Assembly: GCA_030247855.1 (NCBI GenBank)
Contig: JAPDRN010000008.1
Span: 525,958 to 589,957, forward strand
Source of the DNA: Knufia peltigerae
Taxonomy: Eukaryota; Ascomycota; Eurotiomycetes; Chaetothyriales; Trichomeriaceae
Length of the DNA stretch: 64,000 nucleotides
Direction of reading: 5' to 3'
Below, piece by piece: positions 1 to 11,183 of the stretch (position 1 is its first letter; every line of letters starts with the position of its first letter). The notes beneath the pieces were generated by a model. It searched no databases. It saw nothing but the letters and a program-made list of their open reading frames with translations, and was not told the DNA's origin. A program made the position numbers and the translations under genes.

Positions 1-88
1 AAGCTATGCTTTCGACAAATTATCAAGAAACACATCGTCACTGCCGCAGATACCGTTAAATCCCTTAGGTCCAAGGTATAACCACATC

Positions 89-2035
89 ATGTCAGACAGA
101 GCCACACCGATCATTGTTGGAATTGGGGAGTTCAAGAATCCGTCCAAACAGTGCAAAGATGCAATCGAGCCAAGGTCCATGATGCTGAAAGCAATCAACA
201 AGGCTATCAAGGATGTAAAATTGTTCTCCACAGTCGAGGAGAAGTTGCGAGCAGATATCGACAGTATCGATGTCGTCGAAACTTGGTCTTGGTCGTATCC
301 AGATCTTCCCGGGCTCCTGGCAAATGATCTCAAGGCGACAGTGAAGCACAAGGCGGAGTATCGCTCTGGAGGTAACGCGCCAACGCTGGCACTGGATGAA
401 GCCGCAAGGCGCATTGCAAACAAAGAATGCCAGGTGGCAATCGTGACAGGTGGTGAAGCAATCGCATCACGTAAGGCCAATGCAATTTGGGCGAATTTGT
501 CTGACCCCATACAGGCGAAGCATGCGAGAAGATCGGTCAAATACCCCCGGCTGGGTGGACTCAGGTCGATTCAACGGCCCCCGCCATCTCTCCCAAGACG
601 ATGGTGTATCCGCCTGGTATGTGTGTGAGGATGCTGACGGACCGACTTTTAACGTGGTGCCGTTGCAGGACTGAGCGAGGCACATAAAATCGGACGGCCG
701 ACACAGATCTATCCAATGTACGAAATTGCATTGGCAGCGCACCGAAATCAAACCATGGAGGCGAACAACGAAGAGTCTGCCCAACTCTACGCGGAATTTG
801 CAAAAGTCTCGGCGAGAAATGCGACTGCCTGGAGTCACGGCAAAGAACCCTGGACAAGCAAAGAGATTGGAACAGTTACACAGCGCAACAGATTAATTGC
901 GTTGCCATGTGAGTGTCTCGAAATAGGAGTAAATACTTCGCTGAGAAAGAATCAGACCCACTTCTGATGAATGGATTGAATTCGGTGAATTTGTCCGCTG
1001 CCGTTGTCCTCACCTCGACAGAATACGCAGAGAATCTTGGAATAGCCAAACAAAAGTGGATATACATGCTTGGAGGGGCAGGAACCTCTGATGCGTCACT
1101 ATGTAGGTGTCAAATGCTTCCGTCGAGGCTTGAAAACTAATATCCGTGGAAACATAGTGTGGGATCGACCAAACTTTTACGAGTCTCCATGCATCTCTGC
1201 CACTCTTGACGCGGTGATGCAAGTGTCCAGGACCAACGCCAAAGAAATTGATCTGTTCGACATCTATTCGTAAGCATGACTGGAACCACGGCGCTCGTCT
1301 GCTGACAGTGCAAAGATGTTTCCCAATAGTGCCAAAACTTGCAGCCATTCATCTCGGTCTGCCCATTCATGGCGGTCCCAAGCCACTGTCTTTGATTGGG
1401 AGCATGACTTCGTTCGGCGGAGCTGGTAACAACTTTTCAATGCATGTGCGTTGTCGCCATCCCAAACCTTTCTTACACAACCGCGACTGACCAATCTAGG
1501 GGGTGGCCGAGATGGTCAGGGTCTTGCGGCGGCGCAAGCGAGGAACTCGAGGACTAGTACTGGGTAACGGTGGCAATGTCACCTATCAGCATGCTCTCGT
1601 CCTGTCGGCAAATCCTCCTGCGATGGGTCAGGAGTACCCCCGGGAGAATCCCCTTCCAAAGTTGCTTGATGTGCGTGGCCCAGCCATCGACTCCAGGCCC
1701 GAAGGAAAGGCCACTATTGAGGTAGAGACTGATTCTGGTTTCATGAAGACACAACCGCTAATCCATGAAACTAGACTTACACGGTTGAGTTCAGCCGTGG
1801 AGGTGAGCCAGAGACTGCAATAATCATCGGACTGCTGGAGAAGACGGGTCATCGATTTGTAGCAAATCACGCGGATAGGGCAACATTGAATACCCTGTCA
1901 AGCAAAGTCGACAACCATGTCGGCAACCGCGGATACGTGAAACCAGACCAGAGCCACCCCGGGAGGAATGTATTTGCGTTGGAGCAGAATGATCGCACTG
2001 GGATGCAGAAGGCTTTGGCGCAGCCAAAGCTGTAA
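89..2035 (+). CDS. Thiolase-fold protein (acetyl-CoA acetyltransferase-like), probably peroxisomal
   Basis: Eight-exon model with introns at 471-514, 617-668, 909-955, 1103-1157, 1270-1315, 1446-1499 and 1722-1774, giving 531 residues in one frame. In the genomic frames it looks broken, but every break resolves into a GT-AG intron. The fold resembles the thiolase-like/SCP-x-type family with an extra C-terminal domain: N-terminal PIIVGIGEF, then RSGGNAPTLALDEAARRI, GGAGTSDA, WDRPNFY, CFPIVPKLA, TSFGGAGNN and LVLGNGGNVTYQH. The position that carries the nucleophile Cys in true thiolases reads GGN, and the C-terminal Cys-x-Gly is replaced by GNGGN. It is therefore probably not a canonical thiolase; a retro-aldolase or acyl-CoA-binding role is possible (inference). 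The protein ends AQPKL, a PTS1-like tripeptide. Neighbouring peroxisomal enzymes support a catabolic role. Fairly sure of family, unsure of reaction. Confidence 0.85.
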
Positions 2036-2278
2036 GACATAACTGTACTCAGACAGATCTTTACTTTCGGGCTCAATTGCTCATTTAACACCACTGACAA
2101 GATATCGAATACTACTATACAAGGGAAGAAATCTCGTTCCAGAAGATTGATTCGTCTTTCATTAATCAAGTCTGCTTGTTCAGAGACAGTGGTCATCAAT
2201 CAGCAAGCGAAGTAGGACTCATTATTTGCTCCCAGTTGACAGCAAAAGACCCCAAGTCCAGAATTCCACCTTATCAAG

Positions 2279-3055
2279 CTACGGTTTACACCCATTGCTT
2301 CCCATAGTACCCAAGAGATGTTCAAGGTCCTCATCATCAGTGTAGTGTGGCATCACAAAACCGAGCCGACTCATAGGCTCCCACCACCAGTCGCTGACAG
2401 TCTCGTTGGGTATGTTAGGCGTGGTGACAGGACCTGGTCTGAGACTACCCGCTTCGCTAATGTCAATGTCAACGGAGCCAGCTGATCCATCAACCACGGT
2501 TGTTGCTTGTTGAAAAGTCATGTGACGATCATGGTCGATTTGATACGGTCTCAAATGAACTTCGTGATGTCCACATTCGTGGACCTCTTCCCAACTTGAA
2601 TCATCATTGGAGGAAGTTTGTAGCAGATCGTGGATGAAGAGTCGATCCTGATCCCAAAGCCAAATCCCGTCGTCGGCGAAGTCAAAAGGGCTGCCTCGAA
2701 TACGTTCATATATCCCTGCGGAGTTGGATGTCTCTCCTACAGCATCTCCCTGCTGTGGACTTTCCCGTGACGCGACAATGGGTATTGCAGGATCATGCAT
2801 GGGATGGTCGCCTTCTGATACGACAGCCACATCATGCTCCAAACCCTGACCGCGAGTCGGACGTGTTTGCTGCTGCGTCTGAGGCCGCACTCTTCGAGGT
2901 CTTTCGTGGCCTGATGTTGGCGTATCCCAGCCCAGTACTGGGTGACACCATCTTGTGGTAGCCTGAGCCCTGTGCAGTTTCGTCCTCTGGCGCTTCCGCG
3001 CAGGCTCTGTGTTCTCGTCTGCGTGAGTTTGATTTCCCGGACCTGGTAGCGCCAT
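2279..3055 (-). CDS. Hypothetical protein with basic N-terminus and acidic C-terminus
   Basis: An ATG-started frame of 258 residues, convergent with the thiolase-like gene. The N-terminus is basic (ARKRQRTK near residue 20, several RP/QQ runs). The C-terminal half is rich in Asp, Glu and Trp, with SDWWWEPMSRLGFVMP and YTDDEDLEHLL near the end. This resembles the acidic tail of some fungal transcription factors, but no Zn2Cys6 cluster or other DNA-binding domain is visible, and I found no convincing upstream exon. It could be the 3' exon of a longer regulator or a chance frame. Family not recognised. Confidence 0.4.
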   Translation of the reverse strand: MALPGPGNQTHADENTEPARKRQRTKLHRAQATTRWCHPVLGWDTPTSGHERPRRVRPQTQQQTRPTRGQGLEHDVAVVSEGDHPMHDPAIPIVASRESPQQGDAVGETSNSAGIYERIRGSPFDFADDGIWLWDQDRLFIHDLLQTSSNDDSSWEEVHECGHHEVHLRPYQIDHDRHMTFQQATTVVDGSAGSVDIDISEAGSLRPGPVTTPNIPNETVSDWWWEPMSRLGFVMPHYTDDEDLEHLLGTMGSNGCKP

Positions 3056-3869
3056 AGGATCTGATGGCGTGAGACTGACCTACGGGCTTTCCCGGCACAG
3101 AGCCAAATTGGACTTAATCAGGAGAAGGTGTACATGCGCTGGTCGCTTCTGGACCATGTGCCGCACTGGAATGCCTGCTGAATAACTTGTCGATATCCGA
3201 GTATATCCGGCCACTTAGCCATGCCCTGGTTCTAGCCGCGGCTGTCGCCCAGATTGACAGCTAATTTCTGCGGTCCAACGGCCGACATAGTTGGCCAGTC
3301 TCGTCCCACTTGAAGTGCCTGGTACAGGTTCTGGCTTCATAAGCCACTGCCTCGGATTACGGAGGCACTGAAGCGGTGCAGGATCGAGGAGGTTCATGCG
3401 GGTGTGGATAAACAAGCTTATCTAGATACATCCATTCCGCGGCATCTTGGATCCGAGGAAAATCGACTTCCAAGCCTGTAATAGCCTAGTGTTGCCCTGA
3501 TCCAGGATCTGAGGTGGGGAGTTTAGAACTAGTTTAACTCAGTTTGTCCTGCGAAGCGTAGCCGAGATTGTACGAGTACGAGTACTCCACCTATGGAACT
3601 ATATGGCGGAAGAACGCCTATTCTAAAAGGCTGCAAATTATCTGAGCTTATCTATTGGTTCCCAAAACAGAACTACACGTGATCAAGCCCTCAGACTCCA
3701 TGTCTCCCGCTTCACCGGGACCCTTTGGGGAGAAGTAAACCTCACAGGCCAAGTTACGAACAAGTTTATGCCCGGATAGTAACAGCACTAGATCTTTGGG
3801 AATCTCATCTGCGCAACAGACTTTGGTATTGGCATTCAGGCTCGACATCTTCTCATGCTTGATACGGAG
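3056..3869. other. Intergenic stretch, nothing recognised
   Basis: About 0.8 kb between the hypothetical protein start and the monooxygenase stop. Only short frames without family features. It should contain the hypothetical gene's promoter and the monooxygenase 3' end. Confidence 0.5.
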
Positions 3870-5815
3870 TTACTCGACCGTCCAAGGAGTATCACCATTC
3901 CTGATATAGCTTGCGAGCCCCTGCACGCTGCCCGTTAGATTTGCCTTGATCACGCCGCTGCCGAGATACGCGAAACGATTTCGGTAACGATAGGTAATCT
4001 CATAGTCTTCGAATCGTGGTTCCTGAATCGTTTTCAAGTAGTGGATGGCCTGTTATCTCGTCAGTAGGGACTGTGGCATTGCGCAACACACGTACAGATC
4101 CTGGCCAGATGTAGATGCGGTTTTCAATCTTGCCATCTTTCCACCAGCTGCGGCATTTTTCCTGCCAGACCGTGTCTCTGTGCATCTCATCCATATGCTC
4201 AAAAATGTCATCCACCACTTCCTGCTTGGCCGAGAGATACTTTATCCCTTCGGTCGAAATGCGTTTGATCACCTTGAGAATATACTCAATGTTTGTTTCC
4301 ACAGAAGGCAGTAGCGCGCCATTGGCCCAGGCTGCGCCGGGACCGACAATCGAAAAGTAGTTGGGAAATCTATAGTTGAATAAGCGAAGGACTTAGGCGG
4401 AGAACAGAGACACTTACCTAGGTGCTGACATGCCAAAGTAAAGATTGACACCCTCGCCCCATTCTTCCTGTATACTGACACCTTGTGCATTGACAACCTT
4501 GAATGCGGGTCTAAATGCCACTTTGAACCCAGTCGCGCATACTAGAATATCCATTTTGTGTTCGACTCCATCAGCAGTTAGTAACCCATTTTCGGTAATG
4601 CGTTCGATGTCATCGTAGATATGCTTAACGTTAGGTTGCACGAGAGCCTCGAGATAGCCCTCACCCGGGCTTAGTCGGCGGCATCCAGGGGAGAATGTTG
4701 GAAAGAGGTGTTTCTTTAGTTGGTCGTGACCTGGACCTAATCTTCGAAGCATTGAGTCTGTGATTGCCTTTCGGAACAGATTGTTCTGTTGGGAGTTCTG
4801 CTTGAAAGCGAAAAAAAAGCCGTTGAGTTCTGCTTCCATCTTTTGGCGGTACTCCAGGTGATACTGCGGATCTTCTCGAAACCTGCGCTTCTCCTCCTCG
4901 CTGTACAGCTGAGGTCCTTGCGGGGTGGCCTCCTGACTTGACCCTAAGAGCTCACTAATCGGGGGACTAATCCAGGTCGGGCTGCGTATGTACACTTGGA
5001 CTTCCTTGCAGATTGGTTGAATGTTGGGTAACACTTGAACGCTGCTTGATCCCGTCCCTATGAGACCGACGACTTTATCCTTGAAGTCAACACTGTGGTC
5101 CCAGTTTGCTGTGTGCATTACAGGCCCTTTGAATTTTTCTCGGCCCTCTAGGTCAGGCCATTTCCAATTGTTCAGAATTCCTGGAGATGGTCAATCTACC
5201 GAATACTTCGTGCAGAACGACTGGGAAATTACCTGTCCCATTAACTAGAACGTGACACCAGTCGTTCCAGGTGTTCTTAGACACTTGATCCTCGAGCGTG
5301 AGTCGCCAGATACCATCCTCCTCCTCAAACCTAGCCTCAATAACTTTTGTGTTTAGCTTCATATACTTGTGCAGTTGGTATTTATTGGCGAATCTTTCGA
5401 AGTATTGCCGAATCTCCTCCCCACCTGCAAAGAAGCTCGTCCATTCGGTGTTGGGCTCAAATGTGTAGGTGTAAATATGAGCAGGAACGTCACAGGCCAC
5501 GCCGGGATAGGTGTTCTCAAGCCACGTGCCACCAAAGTCGCGATTCTTGTCAAATAAAGTAAGTTCGTAAGACCCTTCTTCGAGCATTCTTTGAGCTTTA
5601 TAAGCCAGACATAAGCCAGAGGCTCCGGCGCCAACACATGCCAGACGTAACTTCTCTGGCTTGGAGTGATACTGCTGCATGATTTCATATTTCCCAGTCT
5701 TGGAAGCCGCAGGGTTCAGGTGAGCATATGAGAAGTTGACGCTGCTAGCCTGAGCCACCAGAGATCCAAGACCAACACTAGCCTGCTCAGTCGGTGGAGA
5801 AGAAATGTCACCCAT
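3870..5815 (-). CDS. Flavin-dependent Baeyer-Villiger monooxygenase
   Basis: Four exons (5815-5233, 5180-4418, 4369-4096, 4049-3870) with introns 5181-5232, 4370-4417 and 4050-4095 give 599 residues, the usual size for a type I BVMO. The FAD-binding Rossmann motif GAGASGL lies near residue 60. It is followed by GGTWLENTYPGVACD, the BVMO fingerprint FKGPVMHTANW (FxGxxxHxxxW), the NADPH-binding GTGSSSVQVLP and a late ATGF motif. Type I BVMOs use NADPH and O2 to insert oxygen next to a ketone, giving an ester or lactone. No signal peptide and no peroxisomal C-terminus (ends PWTVE). It sits upstream of the ketoacyl-CoA thiolase on the same strand, so a role in opening a ketone before beta-oxidation is plausible. 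Substrate unknown. Confidence 0.93.
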
Positions 5816-6381
5816 GTCTGCGAATCAACAAGAGTAGACTTGGGACGTTCGATGGTTCGAGTATGCTGAGAGCGTAATAGTAGATGTTTGGCAAATCTTA
5901 TGCAAAAAGATTACAGTGCAAGCCAATGCCAGCCTCGGAAGGCCTATATGCGGCCGCCCGCGGCTCGTGAGAACCGGATTGGATGCTCGGGCAGCTGTGA
6001 TGGGGTCACGCCACTCTTACTGAATACTAGTGGCTTGCTGAAAATCGTACCGGATCCGACCATCTTGTTGGAAATAGAGTGAAGACTGTCTCGTATACCA
6101 TAATACTGAGGAACTCTCGTATCCGACCGGAATACCGATAGAGCTTAACGATAAACCCATCATGCACCGGCAAAAACCTCGTTCTCTGCTCAAGACATCT
6201 GGCTTCATGCGCTCAATCACAACAAGAGGCTACCACTAGCAAACCACGTTTCGTGATGCATGTGTCACGTCTGCGACTATCATCAGACACAGTGTTATCA
6301 TCCAAAGAAGTATTGCTCGGACTAGAAACTCTATCTTGCGGGGCCGGAACAGTTCTATACAACCGATTATCTCGACCCTCC
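5816..6381. other. Intergenic: promoter of the monooxygenase and 3' end of the thiolase
   Basis: About 0.57 kb between two minus-strand genes. No extra gene was seen. It should carry the BVMO promoter and the 3' UTR of the ketoacyl-CoA thiolase. Confidence 0.5.
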
Positions 6382-7784
6382 CTATAGCTTTTCGTTTACA
6401 AACAAGCCAGCCATACCTTGCCCGGACCCAACACACATCGAGGTCACGAGAATCTGCTTCCTGACTCTCCGAGCCTCGCTCAGAATAGTGCATATCTGTC
6501 TTGCCCCCGTAGCGCCGAGTGGGTGACCGATGGCGATCGCACCTCCACGAGGGTTCAGTTTTTCATGATCCAGGCCAAGTGCTCTCTGGCAGTATACGGC
6601 CATCGATGCGAAAGCTTCATTGATCTCGATTATATCGACATCCTCTTGCGATAGCCGGAATCTTTGCAGTAACTTTGGGATGGCAACCACAGGACCGGTG
6701 CCCATGATACGTGGCGATACGCCGGCAACGGCGGCACCACAATATTTACCCAAGACTGGTTGACCAAGCTCAAGGGCTTTTGAACGTTTCATCAGGAGAA
6801 TTGCGGCGGCTTCGACTGTGAGAACATATTCCATCAACAGGTACAATCACTTACCGCCATCTGTAGTTTGGCTGGCATTTCCAGCCGTGGTATGCGTGCC
6901 GAATTGGGGCATTGCGGGCTTGAGCTTCGACAAGCTCTCGACTGTGGTGTTGTACCTAGGCCCTTCGTCTCGTGTTATTACAATAGTAGTGCGGTGGCCT
7001 GCCGAGTCTAAGACTGTCGCGTCAATCGGAACAATCTCGTCGTCGAACCAACCGGCCTTCTGGGCGACCTCTGCTCTTCGGAACGACTCCGCAGCGTACT
7101 GGTCTTGGTGATGTCTGGAGATGTTGAATTCTGTGCTGACGTTCTCTGAAGTTTGAATCATGGGCTGAGCGCAATCTGCTGCGTCTTTGTTTGCCATGAT
7201 CTCTTCAGGCAAAGGGTCCGGGGGAGGAGGACTGTTGGTCATGCTTTCCCCGCCCACTACGAGGCCGATCTCGATATCACCGGCCATGATCTGGTTGGCG
7301 ACATCCTGAACTGCTTTTAAGCCACTCGCGCAAAAGCGATCCAGGGAACTCGCCGTAGTGGTAGCAGGGAAACCCGCAGCAAGCGACGCTGCACGGATCT
7401 TGTACGCGGATTTGCCATCTCCGACCTGCATTCTCTATGTTAGCATCCTGTTCTCGCTCTGTAGGTGGACCAAGTTCTTTCATTTGCCAAACAAATATCA
7501 TCGACCAGTCTGGGGTCAATCTTGCTCCTTTGTAGGACGTGTTTCAGGAGCTGGTATATGAGTGATTCGAGGCTCATATCCTTGAAACCACCCCTTCTCG
7601 CCTTCGTCAGCGGCGTACGAATCGCAAGCGTGATTACGACATCGTCGGGTGCTTTTTTCGTTCTAAAGTCCAGTCAATATGAAACAATATGTGCATGGCT
7701 AGAAAGGTTGGGATACAATGAATCTCTTCCAGTCTCACTACGTTGTAAGTGAGGAAGAAGCTGGCTAAGACGATTTAGTGCCAT
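6382..7784 (-). CDS. 3-ketoacyl-CoA thiolase (acetyl-CoA C-acyltransferase), peroxisomal
   Basis: Four-exon model: 7784-7739, 7651-7488 (or to 7482), 7425-6855 and 6815-6382, giving 404-406 residues, normal for the family. The N-terminus MALNRLSQLLPHL holds a textbook PTS2 (R-L-x5-H-L), so import through Pex7 is expected. Catalytic features are intact: nucleophile Cys in RFCASGLKAV (about residue 102), NEAFAS, His in IAIGHPLGATG (about 358) and Cys in SMCVGSGQG (about 388). It cleaves 3-ketoacyl-CoA to acetyl-CoA and shortened acyl-CoA, the last step of beta-oxidation. The second intron is odd: the family alignment puts the junction after LAN, where the donor reads GA, while a GC donor lies six bases upstream. 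Divergent from the double-SDR gene, so the two may share a promoter. Confidence 0.93.
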
Positions 7785-8482
7785 ATTCAAGGTTGAAGTG
7801 CTCCGATGACCCTAGTGCAAAAGATGGATGATCGAGTTCAAGGAATGTAAATTTGGGGATAATCAGTCCTATAACGTGCCCAAGGTACAGTTCGAAGCTA
7901 GCGCTTGGCAGATAGCTTCGGGCGAGAGCCTGACATGTCCTAAACTCGGAATGAGTGTCGTTGGTGCCGAGGCGGGGGTCTCCCTTACATACCCAGGGGC
8001 ACAGTGAGCAAAGTTGGAACCAGTGGTCTCTCGCTCAAGCCACCGTCCTACGTAGTCACCTTCATATCGTACAAATCTTACGCCAATAGTTACCTTAGCG
8101 TGTTTGTCCATACCCCTGACTCATTCCCTACATCTGAACGATGTCTAGCGAGGTCGTCGCTCCAATAAAGGAATGTAAATTTCGGAGTGGCCTGAAATAC
8201 CACCCAAACTTTGTAAAGCTATTCCGAGCGCATGAGAACCGTCCCCTGGAAAACCATCCAACCGCAGAAGTTTCTACGCGCTGCTGAAAATTGCCATCTC
8301 TGCTGTGAATATTCCCTAGTGCCGCGGTTGAGTATCCGAGCCAATGACGCCTACCATTCCGTGGCCCCACAACTGGTAAGTTAGTGGTCGCTGGTTACAG
8401 ACTGTATCTTGATAGCAGAAGAATGTTGGAAAAGAACTCGGCTCGCGACATCTGCTACAGTCTCAACGAAACGTCGTGAGTG
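7785..8482. promoter_or_regulatory. Divergent promoter region between thiolase and SDR multifunctional gene
   Basis: A 0.7 kb stretch between two start codons pointing apart. Both products are beta-oxidation enzymes with peroxisomal signals, which suggests co-regulation (inference). No specific binding site is assigned. Confidence 0.5.
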
Positions 8483-10405
8483 ATGGCGATAGAGACCTTT
8501 CGATTCGATGGCCAAACCGTGGTCGTCACCGGTGCTGGTGGGGGACTTGGGAGAGCATACGCACTATTCTTCGCTGCCAGGGGAGCAAATGTCGTGGTTA
8601 ACGATATGGGCGGCTCAGTGGATGGTAAAGGGAGAGCTGCCAAGGTTGCACCATCACGACATTTTCAAGCAATCTGAAACTTACAATAAAATAGGTTGCC
8701 AGTCGAGTTCGGGATGAAATAGAGGCAGCGGGTGGAAAGGCTGTCGCGAACTACGACAGCGTGGAAGACGGGGAGAAAATTATACAGACAGCTATTGACA
8801 CTTTCGGACACATCGACATCCTCATCAATAATGCCGGCATCCTGCGCGACAAAAGTTTTAAGAATATGACGGATCGAGATTTTGACTTCGTCTACAAGGT
8901 GCATCTCGCAGGGACATTCAAGTGCACGAAAGCCGCATGGCCGTATTTCGTTAGACAGGGCCACGGACGAATCATCAATACTACCTCTGCTTCCGGTCTG
9001 TTTGGTAATTTTGGCCAAGTCAATTACGCATCGGCCAAGCTCGCAATTGTTGGCCTCACCAAAGCGCTGGCAGTTGAGGGCAAAGGATCGAATATCTTCT
9101 GCAATGCAATCTGCCCAGTTGTTGCAAGTAGGATGACGGAGACAGTCATGTCGCCAGAGGAACTAATGAACATAAGGCCGGAGCTCGTCGCTCCATTTGT
9201 GGCTTTTCTCGTCCACCGGTCCACAACCTCGGAGACCGGTTCAATCTTCGAGATTGGTGGTGGTCACATGGGAAAACTACGGTGGCAGCGCACACAATGC
9301 CTGCAGGTCAGTAACAACACTCCCATCAGCTTGGACGAGCTTCTGTTGAGATGGAACCGGTTCAACTGCTCCGACCCCTCAAGGCCATCCAGCGATGCGG
9401 CGTACTCGGTCTCTCCGTCTGTGAACCCTGCCGGCCTTCGGTTTGATGGAAGAGTTGTGATAGTGACGGCTGGATCCACGCCAACCGGACGGCACATTTG
9501 CAAGCAACTTGCGTCCCTTGGTGCTTGTGTCGTCATCAATGATAGCACTGGTACCGGAAGCATCGTGGCAGAGATTCAACACGATGGCGGTAGAGCTATT
9601 GGATGCCAAATACCTCCCGGAAAGAGCGACATCTTGATCAAGACTGCCCTGCAAACTTTCGGCAAGATTGACATCCTGATAGATAACGACGAGTATCCAT
9701 TACGGAGACCATTTGGCGAACTCACCGAGCTCCAATGGGAAAGCACCGTGCATGATCAGCTACGAGGGAACTTTCAGCTGCTCAAAGCAGCTTATCCTTA
9801 CATGACTCGCCAGAAATACGGAAGGATAGTCTGCATTTTCGGGTCGAACGTGTTGGGCGGCAACGTCGGGGCTTCGGAGCAGTGTGCAGCAGTACGTTCA
9901 GACCACCCGCGGCACTCGACCCATTGGTGTCAGCTGTGCAACTGTCAACACGAAACTTGCTGACTGGGAACAGAAACACGGCATCCTAGGGATGGCGAAG
10001 ACCTTGGCCATTGAAGGCCGCAAGAACAACATCCTCGTCAACAGCGTCAGTGTCAACCCTGAAGCAGGGCTATCTATGTCGGAAGACTGTTCACAACACA
10101 TCTCACCTGCAAATATCAGCTCTCTCGTGCTGCTGCTTGCATCGGACCGACTACCCGAGCCCTCCTCAGGGCTCCTGCTCGAGATAGACTCTAGGAGCTG
10201 TTCAACCGTCGGGTGGCAGCGCACTCGAGGTTATAGCTACCCTACAGACGGCAACATCACACCTGAAATGGTGGCTTCCAAGTGGCAGACGATCGTGGAC
10301 TTCGACAACGGCCTTTGCGACCATCCAAAGACTAGTCAAGAAGGAGTGAAGTACGTGATGGAAAGTGCATTCAAGGGGAAACGAGCTTCGACATCCAAGT
10401 TATAG
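8483..10405 (+). CDS. Double short-chain dehydrogenase of the multifunctional beta-oxidation enzyme type, peroxisomal
   Basis: Three exons (8483-8644, 8695-9881, 9934-10405; introns 8645-8694 and 9882-9933) give 606 residues. Domain 1 is a complete SDR of the FOX2/MFE-2 3-hydroxyacyl-CoA dehydrogenase type: TGAGGGLGRA, NNAGILRD and the YASAK catalytic pair near residue 165. Domain 2 (about 300-535) is the same fold but worn: TAGSTPTGR replaces the cofactor loop, DNDEYPL replaces NNAG, and the Tyr-x3-Lys site is lost. Fungal FOX2 continues into an enoyl-CoA hydratase-2 domain, which is absent here. The protein instead ends STSKL, a perfect PTS1. The start is the ATG at 8483; the first codon upstream is GTG. 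Probably a peroxisomal hydroxyacyl-CoA dehydrogenase with a structural second half. Confidence 0.88.
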
Positions 10406-11183
10406 AAGCGAGCTATGGAGCCAGCCCTGCCGGTATCTGAAAACAGGGAACGGAGCAAGATTCTCTGCTAGGGCCAACACTGAAAATAGAACATCGCTAT
10501 GGTGAATTGGAGTATCGTGTACTCATTTATGCGAAGGCACGCTAGATGCGTGAAACAAACCCTTCATTCTTGATACGCTCTCGTTTCCATGACTAGCCTG
10601 CTGGATTGCTTTGACGGAAAAGGGTCTGTCACCTCCTACTTATTATTTTACACGACGAAGCTAGCTATGCGGCACTAATTGGCAGTTGAGTAGTGTCTAT
10701 TCCGAGCATAATCGAGAGGCTCAATCGTCCCATACGTCGAAAGATAGAATTGAGATAAGACTGCCTCCCCTTTAGAGACAATTATTGCAGCATTCCAAAT
10801 CTGTGAATACCAAGGACCACACATACCATTGGTGATTCTAGCTGGACATACTCCTCAATAACAAATCCTTTGATGGAGGGATAGCGAGGCTAAACCGGAG
10901 AGTTGGGCCTCGAAGCTTTGCGAAAGAAAAAAGAGTTATCAAATAAAGCAGCGATTAGGTCATAGGAAAGGCTTAGGGATCGAAAGCGGTGTGGGATCAG
11001 ACCGGTAGCATATCTTGCCGGACAGACGACTATGCATGTACTCTTCATATACATCTGCGCCGTTGTACCTCGCCGCGGTGGTTTTTCTGTGGCAGCAGTG
11101 GTGCCAGTCTCTCTCACACACGCTGACGATTCCCTTTTGTTGAGTGAGAGTGAAACAGCGAGACGAAATCGGTGTGTCGATCT
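10406..11183. other. Convergent intergenic stretch
   Basis: About 0.78 kb between two 3' ends, with only short unsupported frames. Nothing recognised beyond expected 3' UTRs. Confidence 0.5.

Noticed and set aside
89..2035. Thiolase-like gene as a frameshifted pseudogene
   Set aside because: All frame changes coincide with good GT-AG introns with branch-site sequences, and the joined frame stays open for 531 codons.
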